A DNA stretch of 64,000 nt from Paludibacteraceae bacterium (GCA_017467185.1 JAFTSS010000041.1:1-64000); one strand, 5' to 3'. Shown: positions 1-10,253, numbered from the stretch's first letter. Made by a program: numbers and translations. The notes: generated from the sequence alone by a model not told the origin.

Positions 1-4
1 CCAA

Positions 5-466
5 TGTAGGGACGCAGCGTGCTGCGTCCTATCAACCGTCAGGTTGAAAACATCCACTCAACCAACAACTTAAAAAAACATATTCTTTTGTCTCTAGCAA
101 GCCACAGGACGCACGAGCCGTGCGTCCCTACAACACAAACAACACCAATTCTCAATGACGTACTCAACAATGTAGGGACGCAGCGTGCTGCGTCCTATCA
201 ACCGTCAGGTTGAAAACATCCACTCAACCAACAACTTAAAAAAAAACATATTCTTTTGTCTCTAACGAGACACAGGACGCACGAACCGCGCGTCCCTACA
301 ACACAAACAACACACATTCTCAATAGTGCACTCGACAATGTAGGGACGCAGCGTGCTGCGTCCTATCAACCGTCAGGTTGAAAATATCCGCTCAACCAAC
401 AAATAAAAAAAACATATTCTTTTGTCTCTAACGAGACACAGGACGCACGAGCCGTGCGTCCCTACA
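5..466. repeat. three tandem ~167-bp units, each carrying a ~128-bp palindromic element
   Basis: Three nearly identical elements lie at 5-132, 171-300 and 339-466, so the period is 166-168 bp. Each begins TGTAGGGACGCA and ends with its complement TGCGTCCCTACA. Each terminal part is itself a small palindrome (ACGCAgcgtgcTGCGT on the left). Two more hairpins lie inside: CAACCgtcaGGTTG and, in copies 2 and 3, TGTCTCtaacGAGACA. No plausible protein is encoded. It looks like a MITE-like or REP-like palindromic element that was amplified in tandem. The mobilising enzyme is not visible. Confidence 0.85.
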
Positions 467-520
467 AAAAAATATAAAAAAAACTTAAAAATATATACCT
501 TATATATAAATAATTTTTAC

Positions 521-528
521 TAACTTTG
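521..528 (+). promoter_or_regulatory. Bacteroidetes -7 box (TAACTTTG)
   Basis: This matches the TAnnTTTG consensus used by the Bacteroidetes primary sigma factor. It lies 56 bp before the ATG at 585 and probably drives the three-gene row 585-7706. No clear -33 TTTG is seen. Confidence 0.7.
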
Positions 529-584
529 CAAATTGTATAATACTATACATCTCAAAATAATAATAACCTAAAACTCAAATAATT

Positions 585-3500
585 ATGAAATCTATTTCTA
601 CACTTTTCCGCCAACTATCCCTCATAGTTGTCCTAATATCTGCTTTTTCGCTCTCTGTTTGGGGTACAGAGGAAACAGCAACCTTAACTTTCAACGATAA
701 ATCTAAACGTACAACTTTTACAACAACACAACAAGTATGGACGGAAAATGGTATTACTCTTACAAATAATAAAGCAAAAAGTACAACTAATGTTGCGGAC
801 TATGCAGACCCTGCTCGTTTTTACAAAAGTAGTGAAATAATTATTTCAATTGGAGATCTTGGCAAAATAAAACAAATCGTTTTTGATTGTAATAATGAAT
901 CTTACGCAAGCGCAATGAGCAACTCTATTGACGACACAACTACAATAAGTTCTGATAAAGTTACTCTTACTCTTGATGGCACAAGCAATACATACACAAT
1001 TCCATCTCTTTCAGGCGGTCAAGTCCGTATGGATGCGCTTACTGTAACATACGAAAATGGCGAAGAACCATCCATTCCAACTGAAACCCTCAATACACCA
1101 TCAAACATCACAACCAAACCAAAATCACAAAGTATAGAGGTAACTTGGGATGCCGTCACAGAAACAAACGAAGGTACTGCTGTATCAAGTGTAACATATA
1201 CATTATACTACAATAATGACACAAAATTAGGCTCAACAACAGAAAATTCGTATGAAATCACAGAACTTGTTCCAAACACAAGTTACACATTCAAGATAGA
1301 AGCATCAAAAACTGATTTTATAACGTCTGAAAAACAAATTTTCACTGCAACGACAACAACTAATACAGTTGCAAATATTAGCGAATTCATCCAACGAGAA
1401 GATAAAAACGAATTAACTATTACAGGCGCAGTAACCGTAATAGCACAAAGTTCAGACCAAACTCACACTTGGATTCAAGATGAAACAGGGGCTATTATGA
1501 TGACGTCTTATGATGTAAAAAAAGAATATTTAGAAGGAAACAAAATAACAAACCTAAAAGGTAAATATGAATATAAATATGACGTAGCACAACTTACACC
1601 AACCGAATTGCCTGAAGCTACTATTGGCGATGCGGTTAGCGCAGAACCTATTTCTATTACAGATGCAACCAATTATGTACACAAGAAAGTTACTTTATCA
1701 AATCTAAAATGTACAACTATCACACAAGATAATGAATTAATATTATCTGATGGTACTGATGAAATAGAAACATACGAAAATTATTTTGAGTTTGATTTTA
1801 CTTCCGTAATAGAACAAAGCAAATTTGATGTTACCGCTATTGTAGGCAAATTCTACAGCACAATCCAATTGTACATTATTTCAATTGATAACATTGTTTT
1901 ACCTAAAATGTACACAGTAAATTTCCACACAAGCGAAAACGAATTTGAATCTTACAATGTAGTAGAAAACACCACATTGAATAATATGCCAAGTGAACCC
2001 ACCTCTTGCGATAATACGTACTCTAAATTTATTGGTTGGACAACTTCTACAACTACAGACGGAACAGTTCAACCAGAACTCTTTAATTTAGAATCTACAA
2101 TAACAAGTAACTTGAATCTATACCCTGTATTTGCTAAAACAGAAGGAACTGGTGAAACTGAATCGACTTGGACACTCGTAACCGATGAATCAACTCTTGC
2201 TGTAGGAGACCAAGTTGTTATTGTTGCAAAAGATTATAATTATGCTTTGAGTACCGAACAAAAAAGTAACAATAGAGGTCAAGCTGCAGTTACTAAAAAT
2301 AATGATATAATAACATTAGGTGCTAATGTTCAAATATTAACCCTCGAAGCTGGTACAAAAGATGGCACATTTGCATTTAATACTGGTAGTGGCTATCTTT
2401 ATGCCGCATCAAGTTCTTCAAACTACTTAAGAACACAAGAAAATAACAATGATAATGGTAGCTGGGAAATAACAATCACAAATGGAACTGCTTCAATAGT
2501 AGCACAAGGCACAAATACAAGAAACACGATGCAATATAATCAATCAAGTTCTCTTTTTGCATGTTATGGAAGTGCTTCTCAAAAAGCAATTGCTCTATAT
2601 AAACTAATCGAAGAACAAGCAGGAGAAGCAACGGCATGGATTATTTGCTATATTCCTACTAACAATATCATTATTGAATCAGGGAATTCTTTAGATATCA
2701 ACAAGACTACTAAGTGTAACACCCTAACAATCAAATCAAATCTTGATGAGGCGGGTGAAGTGAATGTTACTGCAGGTGCTTTGAATGCAAATAATATTGT
2801 TATTGAAAAAACTATCGACGCATCTCGTTGGTTCTTCTTCTCGTTGCCTTTCGATTGTCAGATTAAAGACATCGTTGCTATCGCCGAGAATGGTAATCCT
2901 CTTACATATGATGAACATTATGTGATTTCTAAATACAACCCAACTCGCGAAGAAGGACAAAATAATGCGTGGAAAGATTTACACAGAACTGACAAACTAA
3001 ATGCTAATCAAGGCTATATAATTGGACATTGGTATGGGGAAAGCGATAATATTATAGTAAAATTCCCATCTACTGATGCTCAAACTATTACTGCTCCTGC
3101 AGACAAAACATTGAATTATACCGACACATGGTTTGTTGATGGAGAAAATAGTTCGAAAGGCTTCAACCTAATCGGTATGCCTTATTATCAAAAAGTAAGT
3201 GGAAACTTGACTCCTAGTTTGGTTACAATACCTAACGCAGACGGCGAAACCTACGATCAAACTGATTACACAAATGCCGACATCGCTCCTTTCACAAGCT
3301 TCTTTGTACAAGTAACAGCAGCTCCTACATTTACTATCACAAAAACTCAATCTGCAGCACCTATGCTTCGCGCTAAAGATGTAGTGGCTAAGGCTACTAT
3401 CACTCTCGCTGACGCTAATGGTGGTGCTGACAAAACTACTATTATCAACAATCCAACTAAAACAACTGACTACGAAATTGGTCATGACCTTGTGAAATGG

Positions 3501-4028
3501 ATTGGTTATGCCGAAATTCCTCAAATCTATAGTTTGCAAGGCGACGAAATGCTTGCGTTCAACTCGCTTGCTATCGACAATTCTACTGTAATCCCTCTCG
3601 GTGTATATGCTCATGCCGATGGCGACTATACATTCAGCCTCAGCGAAAAATCGGTTGGCGACCTCGAAGGTTGGGAACTCTACGATAACGAAACTGGCAA
3701 AACTACTCGCCTCGCTAACGAAGACCTCACCGTAAACCTTGCTCAAGGCACACACGAAGGTCGTTTCGAAATCCGCCTACAACAACGTATCTCTACTGAT
3801 TGCGACAACGCTATGGGCGACATGACTACATGGACTGCTAACGGCACTCTCAACATCAACAATCTTCCTGCCGACGCTGTAGTTTATATCTACGACGCAG
3901 TTGGCCGTATGGTATATGTAGCTAACAACAACTCAACTACATTCAACTACACATTCGCTGCTCGTGGCGTTTACAACATCGTAGTTCGCACAGCAGAAAA
4001 CAGTGTTTCATTCAAAACAATTTACTAA
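585..4028 (+). CDS. large T9SS-exported multidomain surface protein
   Basis: The 1147-residue secreted protein has a signal peptide at residues 1-27. A fibronectin type III-like domain spans roughly 170-258. An OB-fold-like module (about 261-437, with WIQDETGAIMM) follows; it resembles the modules in the proteins at 51073 and 55999. An InlB/Listeria-Bacteroides-type repeat (about 443-517, with FIGWTTSTTTDGT) comes next, then a domain beginning WTLVTDESTLAVGDQVV that recurs in the protein at 4638. The last ~80 residues (VVYIYDAVGRMVY, ARGVYNIVV) match a T9SS type A sorting domain. It is therefore expected to cross the outer membrane through T9SS and be surface-anchored. I see no catalytic domain, so adhesion or matrix binding is only a guess. 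Codon use turns more GC-rich after about 3350, as if the C-terminal cassette had another history. Confidence 0.85.
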   Translation: MKSISTLFRQLSLIVVLISAFSLSVWGTEETATLTFNDKSKRTTFTTTQQVWTENGITLTNNKAKSTTNVADYADPARFYKSSEIIISIGDLGKIKQIVFDCNNESYASAMSNSIDDTTTISSDKVTLTLDGTSNTYTIPSLSGGQVRMDALTVTYENGEEPSIPTETLNTPSNITTKPKSQSIEVTWDAVTETNEGTAVSSVTYTLYYNNDTKLGSTTENSYEITELVPNTSYTFKIEASKTDFITSEKQIFTATTTTNTVANISEFIQREDKNELTITGAVTVIAQSSDQTHTWIQDETGAIMMTSYDVKKEYLEGNKITNLKGKYEYKYDVAQLTPTELPEATIGDAVSAEPISITDATNYVHKKVTLSNLKCTTITQDNELILSDGTDEIETYENYFEFDFTSVIEQSKFDVTAIVGKFYSTIQLYIISIDNIVLPKMYTVNFHTSENEFESYNVVENTTLNNMPSEPTSCDNTYSKFIGWTTSTTTDGTVQPELFNLESTITSNLNLYPVFAKTEGTGETESTWTLVTDESTLAVGDQVVIVAKDYNYALSTEQKSNNRGQAAVTKNNDIITLGANVQILTLEAGTKDGTFAFNTGSGYLYAASSSSNYLRTQENNNDNGSWEITITNGTASIVAQGTNTRNTMQYNQSSSLFACYGSASQKAIALYKLIEEQAGEATAWIICYIPTNNIIIESGNSLDINKTTKCNTLTIKSNLDEAGEVNVTAGALNANNIVIEKTIDASRWFFFSLPFDCQIKDIVAIAENGNPLTYDEHYVISKYNPTREEGQNNAWKDLHRTDKLNANQGYIIGHWYGESDNIIVKFPSTDAQTITAPADKTLNYTDTWFVDGENSSKGFNLIGMPYYQKVSGNLTPSLVTIPNADGETYDQTDYTNADIAPFTSFFVQVTAAPTFTITKTQSAAPMLRAKDVVAKATITLADANGGADKTTIINNPTKTTDYEIGHDLVKWIGYAEIPQIYSLQGDEMLAFNSLAIDNSTVIPLGVYAHADGDYTFSLSEKSVGDLEGWELYDNETGKTTRLANEDLTVNLAQGTHEGRFEIRLQQRISTDCDNAMGDMTTWTANGTLNINNLPADAVVYIYDAVGRMVYVANNNSTTFNYTFAARGVYNIVVRTAENSVSFKTIY

Positions 4029-4052
4029 TAGATACCTAAAACACTAAAAAAT

Positions 4053-4580
4053 ATGAAATCATATATCAAACTTGTAGCAGTTCTTTTGTTTGCAGTAACA
4101 ACTTTGTCGGCACAACAATCAACATTATTCGACAACCAACTGCCTGAAACTTGGAAACCTGATTTGTCAAACTCACACGTTCGCAAACAGGTAAATCCTC
4201 GTCAAACTCAACGCCAATACACCCCTGCTGAATTTGGCAAAGGTCGTCAATACAACGTAATAAACACAGAAACAAAAGTCAATACTCCTACCTCTGTAAC
4301 TCTACAAAACAATAGCAACAACGGCTACTATCGCTCGTATGGCATAAACCATAATGATGCGCAAAACGTAACCTACAACGCTCCTACACAAGTAGAGCCT
4401 ATTGCAACCATTGATGCTGCAGAAGCAACTCCTTTTGATGACGTAGTAGCTACAGGCAATATGATGCACGTTGACCGTAATACAAAACCAACCGACCCTG
4501 CTACTGGACCGATAGGTGATGCTGCACTTCCTCTACTTTTGATTGCTGCAGCGTATGTGGCTATTAAATTAAAAAAATAA
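4053..4580 (+). CDS. small secreted protein with C-terminal membrane anchor
   Basis: This 175-residue protein begins with a signal peptide (residues 1-20, ending TLSAQ). Its middle is Asn/Gln/Thr-rich and low in complexity. It ends with GPIGDAALPLLLIAAAYVAI followed by KLKK: a Gly-Asp turn, one membrane helix and a basic tail. That tripartite tail looks like the sorting tails read by exosortase- or rhombosortase-type enzymes, but no such enzyme is encoded nearby, so the comparison is inference. It lies 24 bp after the 1147-residue T9SS protein and 57 bp before the 1022-residue one, which suggests a common transcript. I do not recognise the family. Confidence 0.75.
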   Translation: MKSYIKLVAVLLFAVTTLSAQQSTLFDNQLPETWKPDLSNSHVRKQVNPRQTQRQYTPAEFGKGRQYNVINTETKVNTPTSVTLQNNSNNGYYRSYGINHNDAQNVTYNAPTQVEPIATIDAAEATPFDDVVATGNMMHVDRNTKPTDPATGPIGDAALPLLLIAAAYVAIKLKK

Positions 4581-4637
4581 AACCTATTTTATAGCAACTA
4601 CAGCCTCCTATAGCAACTATTATAACTAAAAAAAATT

Positions 4638-7600
4638 ATGCAAAAGCATACATTACTTTTCACTATCATATTAAATCTTCTCTCTACGGCAGTGTGGGGA
4701 GAAGATTTTTTGGTTAATTACTACCACAAAGGTGTGATTGTTCACACTCAGCGAGTTGTACAAGGTTCAGCAATAGGCTCATTACCAGACCTAAATCTTG
4801 TGTCGTGCAACGACGAAATTCCTCTATTCGCTGGCTGGATTACCGAAAGTGATGCTAACAAATATCAAACCATCAGCACTGCTACCCCATCGTTCATAAC
4901 CGCCGACTACGTACCAACAGCCGACATAAATCTCTATGCCCTATTTGCCGATAAAGAGCCAACCAACGAAACAACTTGGCAACAAGTAAAATCAAACAGC
5001 GAATTAAAAGACAACGACCAAATAATCATTGCTGCAAATGGGTATAATTATGCTATAGGTAAGACTATCAAAAGCGACAGATTAACGGCAGTAGAAATAA
5101 CCAAAAGCAACGATAAATCAACTCTCACACCAAACGACAATGTGCAGATATTTACGTTGACAAAAATAAACGATTTGTTATGGGGTTTACAAACTGAAAA
5201 CGGCTATCTTGGCAACACAACAACCGAAAACACAGTAACATATTATGCCGCGATAAAAAATTGGACATCGTGGGGATTTTTGTTTAATTCAACATCCTAC
5301 GCCGTACAAATTACAAACAACCATACTACTTATCCCCCCTATCTATATTACAGCGAAAACAGTAAATATTTTGCTTGCAGAAAAACTTCGATTGCCAACC
5401 TCTCTATTTATAAACAAACAACAGGAACGACAATAAATTATATTGCTTGCACTACGCCCGATGCAGTAGAATATACCATCACTCTACACGATGGCAACAA
5501 TACTTCTGAAATAAAATGTATGAGCGATGCCTCTATTGCTCAACCTACAGCGACACAAACCGCCAAACATTGGGAATTTTATGGTTGGGCAACTGCGCCT
5601 GCAAACGGCACTACGACTACCCCCGAAACAATTACTTTCCCATACACCCCAACCGACAATATCGACCTATATGCAGTATATGCAAATACCACTGCCGACA
5701 GTTTGATGATGTCGGACAAAACCATTCCTGCTGGTTGGCAAGTAAATGAAACTCGCAACTACAACACCGTTATCTCTCTATTTTTAAGCAACAACTACAT
5801 CAAAACACCTACAATCGAAAATATCACGAAAATAGAGATTGAAATGCAAAAAAATGATGGCATAGCAGATTATAAATTATATATAACAACAGATACTAAA
5901 GAACTGACAGAAGTTGTAACAAAAATATATAAAACGCATAGCATTGATTTTCAACAACCTATTACGTCTTTTATCAAATTCACATCTTCATCAAGCAACA
6001 CGACTGAAGGAATTGTTATAAGAAACATAACAATACATCATCAACCTATATATGCTTCTGTAATAGAAGAAGATATTCGCCATACTATCACGTTTGTCTC
6101 TCAATCCAACAACGACCAAATAAAACACTATTCTATATCGCAAAGTCGTGGCAAAAGTGTGAAATTGCCCCAAAACACATTCTCAAACGACTTAGATTTC
6201 GTTGGTTGGAATACTTTACCCGATGGTTCTGGAACAAAATATGCCGACGAAACAACCATCGTCAACATTTCAAACGACATAACCCTATATGCCCAATGGG
6301 GACAAATTAAAACAGTAGAGAGTCAAGAAACTTTAAACATAGAAGAAACTACTACCATAAACAAATTAACGATAAAATCGGATGTTAATGGTAATACAGG
6401 CGAAATAAAAGTTGCCAATAATGCACTGCTCACTATAACAGACGAAATAATTTTCGAAAAAGAGATTGACCACTTGCGTTATCATTTCTTCTCGCTCCCT
6501 TTCGATTGCAATATAACCGACATCGAGGCAATAAATGAGAACAAGGAAAAACTCACTTACGCTCCTAATGCTACTGACGGCGATTGGGTTATATGTCGCT
6601 ACGACCAAACTCTCGCAGCCAACAATGCAGGAGATACAACGACCAACGCATGGGTAGAAATATTAGACCAAAACTATACGCTAAAAGCCAATCAAGGCTA
6701 CATAGTAGGTCATTTCTGCAATGACGAAAAAGTAACTATAAGATTCTCATCAAAAGAACAACTAAACATATCAGCTCCACAAGATAAGACTTTTGATTTA
6801 GGCTTCGACTACCAATGGTACACCAGAGGCGAAAAGCTATCGGCAAATGGGTGGAACCTAATTGGTTCGCCATACTACGAAACAATGACAAGCGGTGAAT
6901 TGACCCAATTTGTTACAATACCAAATACCGATGGCAAAACCTACACCCAATGTCTATATTCCGAAGCTCTAAAACAAGGGCTGATAACTCCGTTCTGTAA
7001 CTTTTTCGTGCAATTAAATGAAAATAGTGCACCTACAATAACAACACGAACACTCGATTACACACAACTAAATGATTATACATCAAATATAATTACCTTA
7101 ACAATTACAAGCAACACAAACAAAAACGACCATACTACTATAATAAATCATAACGAATGTAGTGCCGAATACGAAATAGGACACGACTTGACAAAATGGA
7201 TTGGTTATGCCGAGTGTCCACAAATCTACACAATCGAAAACGAAACACCACTTGCATTCAATTCTCAGAAAATCAACGAATCAACCTCATTGTCGCTCGG
7301 CATCTATTCCCCAGCAGAAGGAGAATACACATTTATTGCAAATGAAAATTGCCCAGATATTTACCTCACCGACAAAGAGACAAATAAAACGACCAATCTT
7401 GCACAATCGAATTATACTACAAACTTATCGCAAGGGACAAACAACGAAAGATTTGAAATTTGCTTCCAAAAAGCAACATCAACACAACTACCTTTCAACA
7501 ATACAAAAACCGAATACTTTGTAGAAAACGGCACAGTCTATATTACAAATTTACTCCAAAATGCAACTATGTATATATACGATTGTACGGGTAAAATGAT

Positions 7601-7706
7601 AGATATAACAACATCTAACCATTATACCCTACCCTCTAAAGGTCTATATCACATAATTATAATAGAAAATGATAGAAAAATTGATAATTTTGATGTAATA
7701 TATTAA
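4638..7706 (+). CDS. large T9SS-exported surface protein with InlB-type repeats
   Basis: This 1022-residue paralog of the protein at 585 has a signal peptide at residues 1-21 (ending TAVWG). It carries at least three Listeria-Bacteroides-type (InlB B-repeat) beta modules, recognised by FAGWITES, FYGWATAPANGTTTT and FVGWNTLPDGSGTKY, each closing in NLYALFA, LYAVYA or LYAQWG. The domain starting TWQQVKSNSELKDNDQIII matches the WTLVTDESTLAVGD domain of its paralog. The C-terminus (ATMYIYDCTGKMI, SKGLYHIIII) is a T9SS type A sorting domain. The two proteins also share a region around FFSLPFDCNI and GHDLTKWIGYAE. Role unknown; a surface adhesin is most likely. Confidence 0.85.
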   Translation: MQKHTLLFTIILNLLSTAVWGEDFLVNYYHKGVIVHTQRVVQGSAIGSLPDLNLVSCNDEIPLFAGWITESDANKYQTISTATPSFITADYVPTADINLYALFADKEPTNETTWQQVKSNSELKDNDQIIIAANGYNYAIGKTIKSDRLTAVEITKSNDKSTLTPNDNVQIFTLTKINDLLWGLQTENGYLGNTTTENTVTYYAAIKNWTSWGFLFNSTSYAVQITNNHTTYPPYLYYSENSKYFACRKTSIANLSIYKQTTGTTINYIACTTPDAVEYTITLHDGNNTSEIKCMSDASIAQPTATQTAKHWEFYGWATAPANGTTTTPETITFPYTPTDNIDLYAVYANTTADSLMMSDKTIPAGWQVNETRNYNTVISLFLSNNYIKTPTIENITKIEIEMQKNDGIADYKLYITTDTKELTEVVTKIYKTHSIDFQQPITSFIKFTSSSSNTTEGIVIRNITIHHQPIYASVIEEDIRHTITFVSQSNNDQIKHYSISQSRGKSVKLPQNTFSNDLDFVGWNTLPDGSGTKYADETTIVNISNDITLYAQWGQIKTVESQETLNIEETTTINKLTIKSDVNGNTGEIKVANNALLTITDEIIFEKEIDHLRYHFFSLPFDCNITDIEAINENKEKLTYAPNATDGDWVICRYDQTLAANNAGDTTTNAWVEILDQNYTLKANQGYIVGHFCNDEKVTIRFSSKEQLNISAPQDKTFDLGFDYQWYTRGEKLSANGWNLIGSPYYETMTSGELTQFVTIPNTDGKTYTQCLYSEALKQGLITPFCNFFVQLNENSAPTITTRTLDYTQLNDYTSNIITLTITSNTNKNDHTTIINHNECSAEYEIGHDLTKWIGYAECPQIYTIENETPLAFNSQKINESTSLSLGIYSPAEGEYTFIANENCPDIYLTDKETNKTTNLAQSNYTTNLSQGTNNERFEICFQKATSTQLPFNNTKTEYFVENGTVYITNLLQNATMYIYDCTGKMIDITTSNHYTLPSKGLYHIIIIENDRKIDNFDVIY

Positions 7707-7715
7707 AATTTTTAT

Positions 7716-7723
7716 TACCTTTG
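7716..7723 (+). promoter_or_regulatory. Bacteroidetes -7 box (TACCTTTG)
   Basis: A TAnnTTTG match lies 37 bp before the ATG at 7761. It begins 10 bp after the stop of the preceding gene, so the barrel gene probably has its own promoter. Confidence 0.6.
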
Positions 7724-7760
7724 TAATCGAAAAATATTCACTATTTAAAATTTATAATCT

Positions 7761-8249
7761 ATGAAAAAATTACTCTTAACTCTTGCACTCGTAGTATGTG
7801 CATTTATCTACGTTGACGCTCAACCACGCGCTGTCGGTGCTAATATCGGTTATGGTTTAAGTGTTTCTTATCAACACGACCTTGGAGCAGCTAATTTCCT
7901 TGATGTAAACGTTGACCTTCCTTTCTTCTCAGGTATTGGTGCTACTGTAACTTATGATTGGGTTGACCCATTCAACGCTCCTGTACCTTGGAACGAAAAA
8001 GGTTCTTGGAACTGGTATCTTGGTGTTGGTGCTGCTGGTGGTTGCTATGGTCTTTTCACTAATGCTTACAATAGTGCATACGTTGGTGTTGCAGGTCACG
8101 TTGGTATCGCTTACGATTTCTGGTTCCCTCTTCAACTTTCTGTTGACTATCGTCCAAACATTGGTGTTTGGTTCCACGAAAATGGCGTAGGCTTCAATGG
8201 TAGTGGTCTTTATAGTGGCATCACTCTTGGCGTTCGCTACAGATTCTAA
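7761..8249 (+). CDS. small outer-membrane beta-barrel-like protein
   Basis: This 162-residue protein has a signal peptide at 1-20 (ending YVDAQ). The rest is a series of amphipathic, Gly/aromatic-rich strands (GANIGYGLSVSYQHDL, WNWYLGVGAAGG) ending in ...LGVRYRF. A C-terminal aromatic residue is typical of outer-membrane barrels inserted by BamA. The length allows about eight strands. No enzymatic motif is seen. It has its own promoter and a strong terminator, so it is probably monocistronic. The exact family is not recognised. Confidence 0.75.
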   Translation: MKKLLLTLALVVCAFIYVDAQPRAVGANIGYGLSVSYQHDLGAANFLDVNVDLPFFSGIGATVTYDWVDPFNAPVPWNEKGSWNWYLGVGAAGGCYGLFTNAYNSAYVGVAGHVGIAYDFWFPLQLSVDYRPNIGVWFHENGVGFNGSGLYSGITLGVRYRF

Positions 8250-8287
8250 TTTAAAAATAATGAATCACAAGATTTGTTATCTACAAT

Positions 8288-8324
8288 AAAAAAGGTTGAC
8301 TTCGAATCGAAGTCAACCTTTTTT
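8288..8324. terminator. bidirectional intrinsic terminator
   Basis: A perfect 18-bp inverted repeat (AAAAAAGGTTGACTTCGA, one-base centre, then its complement) gives T-runs on both strands. It lies after the barrel gene. The CTATAG array separates it from the end of der. Confidence 0.9.
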
Positions 8325-8334
8325 ATTAGATGAT

Positions 8335-8461
8335 TTTTATAGAAACTATAAAGGCTATAAGAGCTAATAGTTGCTATAGAGACTATAGAAGCTATAGTTG
8401 CTATAGAGACTATAGTTGCTATAGATGCTATAGAGACTATAGCTGCTATAGTTACTATAAA
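8335..8461. repeat. CTATAG short-period repeat array
   Basis: About 127 bp of 8-9-bp units of the form nnnCTATAG (GCTATAGAGACTATAGAAGC and so on). The array ends one base before the der stop codon. The same family occurs at 14456, 24401, 30657 and 61307. Confidence 0.9.
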
Positions 8462-8462
8462 A

Positions 8463-9773
8463 TTATTTCTGCCGTGGGAACAACAAAATTGGCGTGCCAT
8501 GGAACTCCCATGTTTCACGCAATTTATTTTCCAAAAAGCGCATATATGGTTGTTTGATGTATTGTGGCAAGTTGGCAAAGAATACAAATGTTGGCACTTG
8601 TGTATCTGGCAACTGCGACACGTATTTAATCTTAATATATTTACCTTTATATGCTGGCGGTGGATAATTCTCGATAAGTGGCAAGAAGAATTCGTTGAGT
8701 TTTGCAGTCGAAATCTTACGTTTCTTGTTTTCATACACCTCAATAGCAGTCTCTACCACCTTGTATATACGTTGTTTTGTCAACGCCGAAGTAAAGATGA
8801 TTGGGAAATCGGTAAATGGCGCTAAACGTTCACGAATTGCATCTTCGTAACGTTTGATGTCTTTCGGAGTTTTACTCTCAATTAAATCCCATTTATTTAC
8901 ACATACAACCAAACCTTTACGATTCTTTTGAATCAACGAGAAGATATTCAAGTCTTGACTCTCAATGCCACGAGTAGCATCAATCATAAGAATACAAACA
9001 TCGGAATTTTCAATAGCACGAATGGCGCGAATAACTGAATAATACTCAATATCTTCGTTCACTTTTGCTTTTTTACGAATACCCGCTGTATCAACAAGAT
9101 AAAAATCGTGACCAAATTTGTTGTAACGAGCATAAATTGAATCGCGTGTTGTGCCTGCAATATCTGTAACAATATGTCGGTCTTCGCCAATAAAAGCATT
9201 GATAATTGATGATTTACCTGCATTAGGACGACCTACGACAGCGAAACGTGGAAGGTCTTCGAGCTGTTCATTAGTATCAGGTTTAAGATACTCCAACAAG
9301 CGGTCGAGCAACTCACCAGAACCAAGTCCATTGATTGCAGACATGATATATGGGTCGCCAAGTCCAAGTCCGTAGAACTCTGCTGCTTGATACTGCAAAT
9401 CGAATGTATCAACTTTGTTGGCCACAAGAATAACTGGTTTTTTAGCCGAACGAAGTATTTGTGCTACATGTTGGTCGAGGTCGGTGATACCACTCATTAC
9501 ATCGACAACAAACATAATAACATCAGCCTCTTCAATAGCGATAGAGACTTGTCGGTTGATCTCTTCTTCGAAAATGTCTTCGGAATTGACAACCCAACCA
9601 CCTGTATCGACAACAGAAAAATCGCGACCACACCATTCGCAAAGTCCGTATTGGCGGTCACGAGTTGTACCAGCCTCATCATTGACAATAGCACGACGAG
9701 ATTTGGTCAAACGATTGAAAAGTGTAGATTTACCCACATTTGGGCGACCTACAATTGCAACTAAATTACTCAT
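8463..9773 (-). CDS. der: ribosome biogenesis GTPase Der (EngA)
   Basis: This 436-residue tandem GTPase is needed for maturation of the 50S subunit. Domain 1 has the P-loop GRPNVGKST (residues 9-17), switch II DTGG (57-60) and NKVD (119-122). Domain 2 has GRPNAGKSS (181-189), DTAG (228-231) and NKWD (293-296). A C-terminal KH-like domain (about 350-436) ends ...[11 protein letters not shown]. Length and order are those of the family. It is transcribed away from era, with one small gene between them. Its 3' end abuts the CTATAG array, so any readthrough RNA carries that repeat. Confidence 0.98.
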   Translation of the reverse strand: MSNLVAIVGRPNVGKSTLFNRLTKSRRAIVNDEAGTTRDRQYGLCEWCGRDFSVVDTGGWVVNSEDIFEEEINRQVSIAIEEADVIMFVVDVMSGITDLDQHVAQILRSAKKPVILVANKVDTFDLQYQAAEFYGLGLGDPYIMSAINGLGSGELLDRLLEYLKPDTNEQLEDLPRFAVVGRPNAGKSSIINAFIGEDRHIVTDIAGTTRDSIYARYNKFGHDFYLVDTAGIRKKAKVNEDIEYYSVIRAIRAIENSDVCILMIDATRGIESQDLNIFSLIQKNRKGLVVCVNKWDLIESKTPKDIKRYEDAIRERLAPFTDFPIIFTSALTKQRIYKVVETAIEVYENKKRKISTAKLNEFFLPLIENYPPPAYKGKYIKIKYVSQLPDTQVPTFVFFANLPQYIKQPYMRFLENKLRETWEFHGTPILLFPRQK

Positions 9774-9860
9774 AATAAAAAAACATTATGGTAGCATATA
9801 TCTTCACAGATACTCCGTCACTCTACCCTATAGAGCGGAAAACTACCTAAAAAATATTAA

Positions 9861-10253
9861 TTACTTTAATAAATCAAAAACATACTCATGATCTTTATTG
9901 GTATTAAAAAACCAAACAAGACCATTATTTAGGTTAATCAAAAAACAATCTCTAACAGCTTGACCACCTAAATATAACTGATAATTGATAGTTTTTTCAT
10001 CAACTACAACATCCTTTTCAGTCAATTCGCGCGGAATACGAATCCAAACTGTATTTGTGTCATTTGCAGCCTCTTCAAATAAATAAACATCTCCTGTAAA
10101 TTTATCCAATTTAAATGTTAATGAACGAACAAGTTTTGATTGAACTATCTCCCAACGACCACTTTCGGGATTAGTTATAATGGCATCATGACGTTGAGCA
10201 ACAACCGAATGCGCCATAAAAAACACAAAAAATAATACTAATAATTTACGCAT
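9861..10253 (-). CDS. small secreted protein of unknown function
   Basis: This 130-residue protein has a signal peptide at 1-19 (ending HSVVAQ). The mature part is predicted to be beta-rich (GRWEIVQSKLVRSLTFKLDK, GDVYLFEE, LYLGGQAVRDCFLINLNNG). No lipobox, membrane helix or T9SS tail is seen, so the product should be periplasmic. A weak -7 box (TAATTTTG, complement of 10278-10285) lies 25 bp upstream. It lies 87 bp ahead of der and may be cotranscribed with it. I do not recognise the family. Confidence 0.7.
   Translation of the reverse strand: MRKLLVLFFVFFMAHSVVAQRHDAIITNPESGRWEIVQSKLVRSLTFKLDKFTGDVYLFEEAANDTNTVWIRIPRELTEKDVVVDEKTINYQLYLGGQAVRDCFLINLNNGLVWFFNTNKDHEYVFDLLK

Noticed and set aside
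5..466. Left-end triplicate as a CRISPR array or rRNA-associated repeat
   Set aside because: Only three long units, each with inverted ends; there is no direct repeat-spacer alternation.
3168..3755. 195-codon minus-strand frame
   Set aside because: It lies fully opposite the T9SS gene at 585, without promoter, signal or recognisable domain; it is a shadow of the coding strand.
8335..8461. CTATAG arrays as CRISPR-like arrays
   Set aside because: The unit is only 8-9 bp with no unique spacers of constant length, and no cas gene is present.
8246..8743. 165-codon minus-strand frame overlapping der and the CTATAG array
   Set aside because: The N-terminal part overlaps der in another frame and the rest is translated repeat (SIATIVSIAT pattern).
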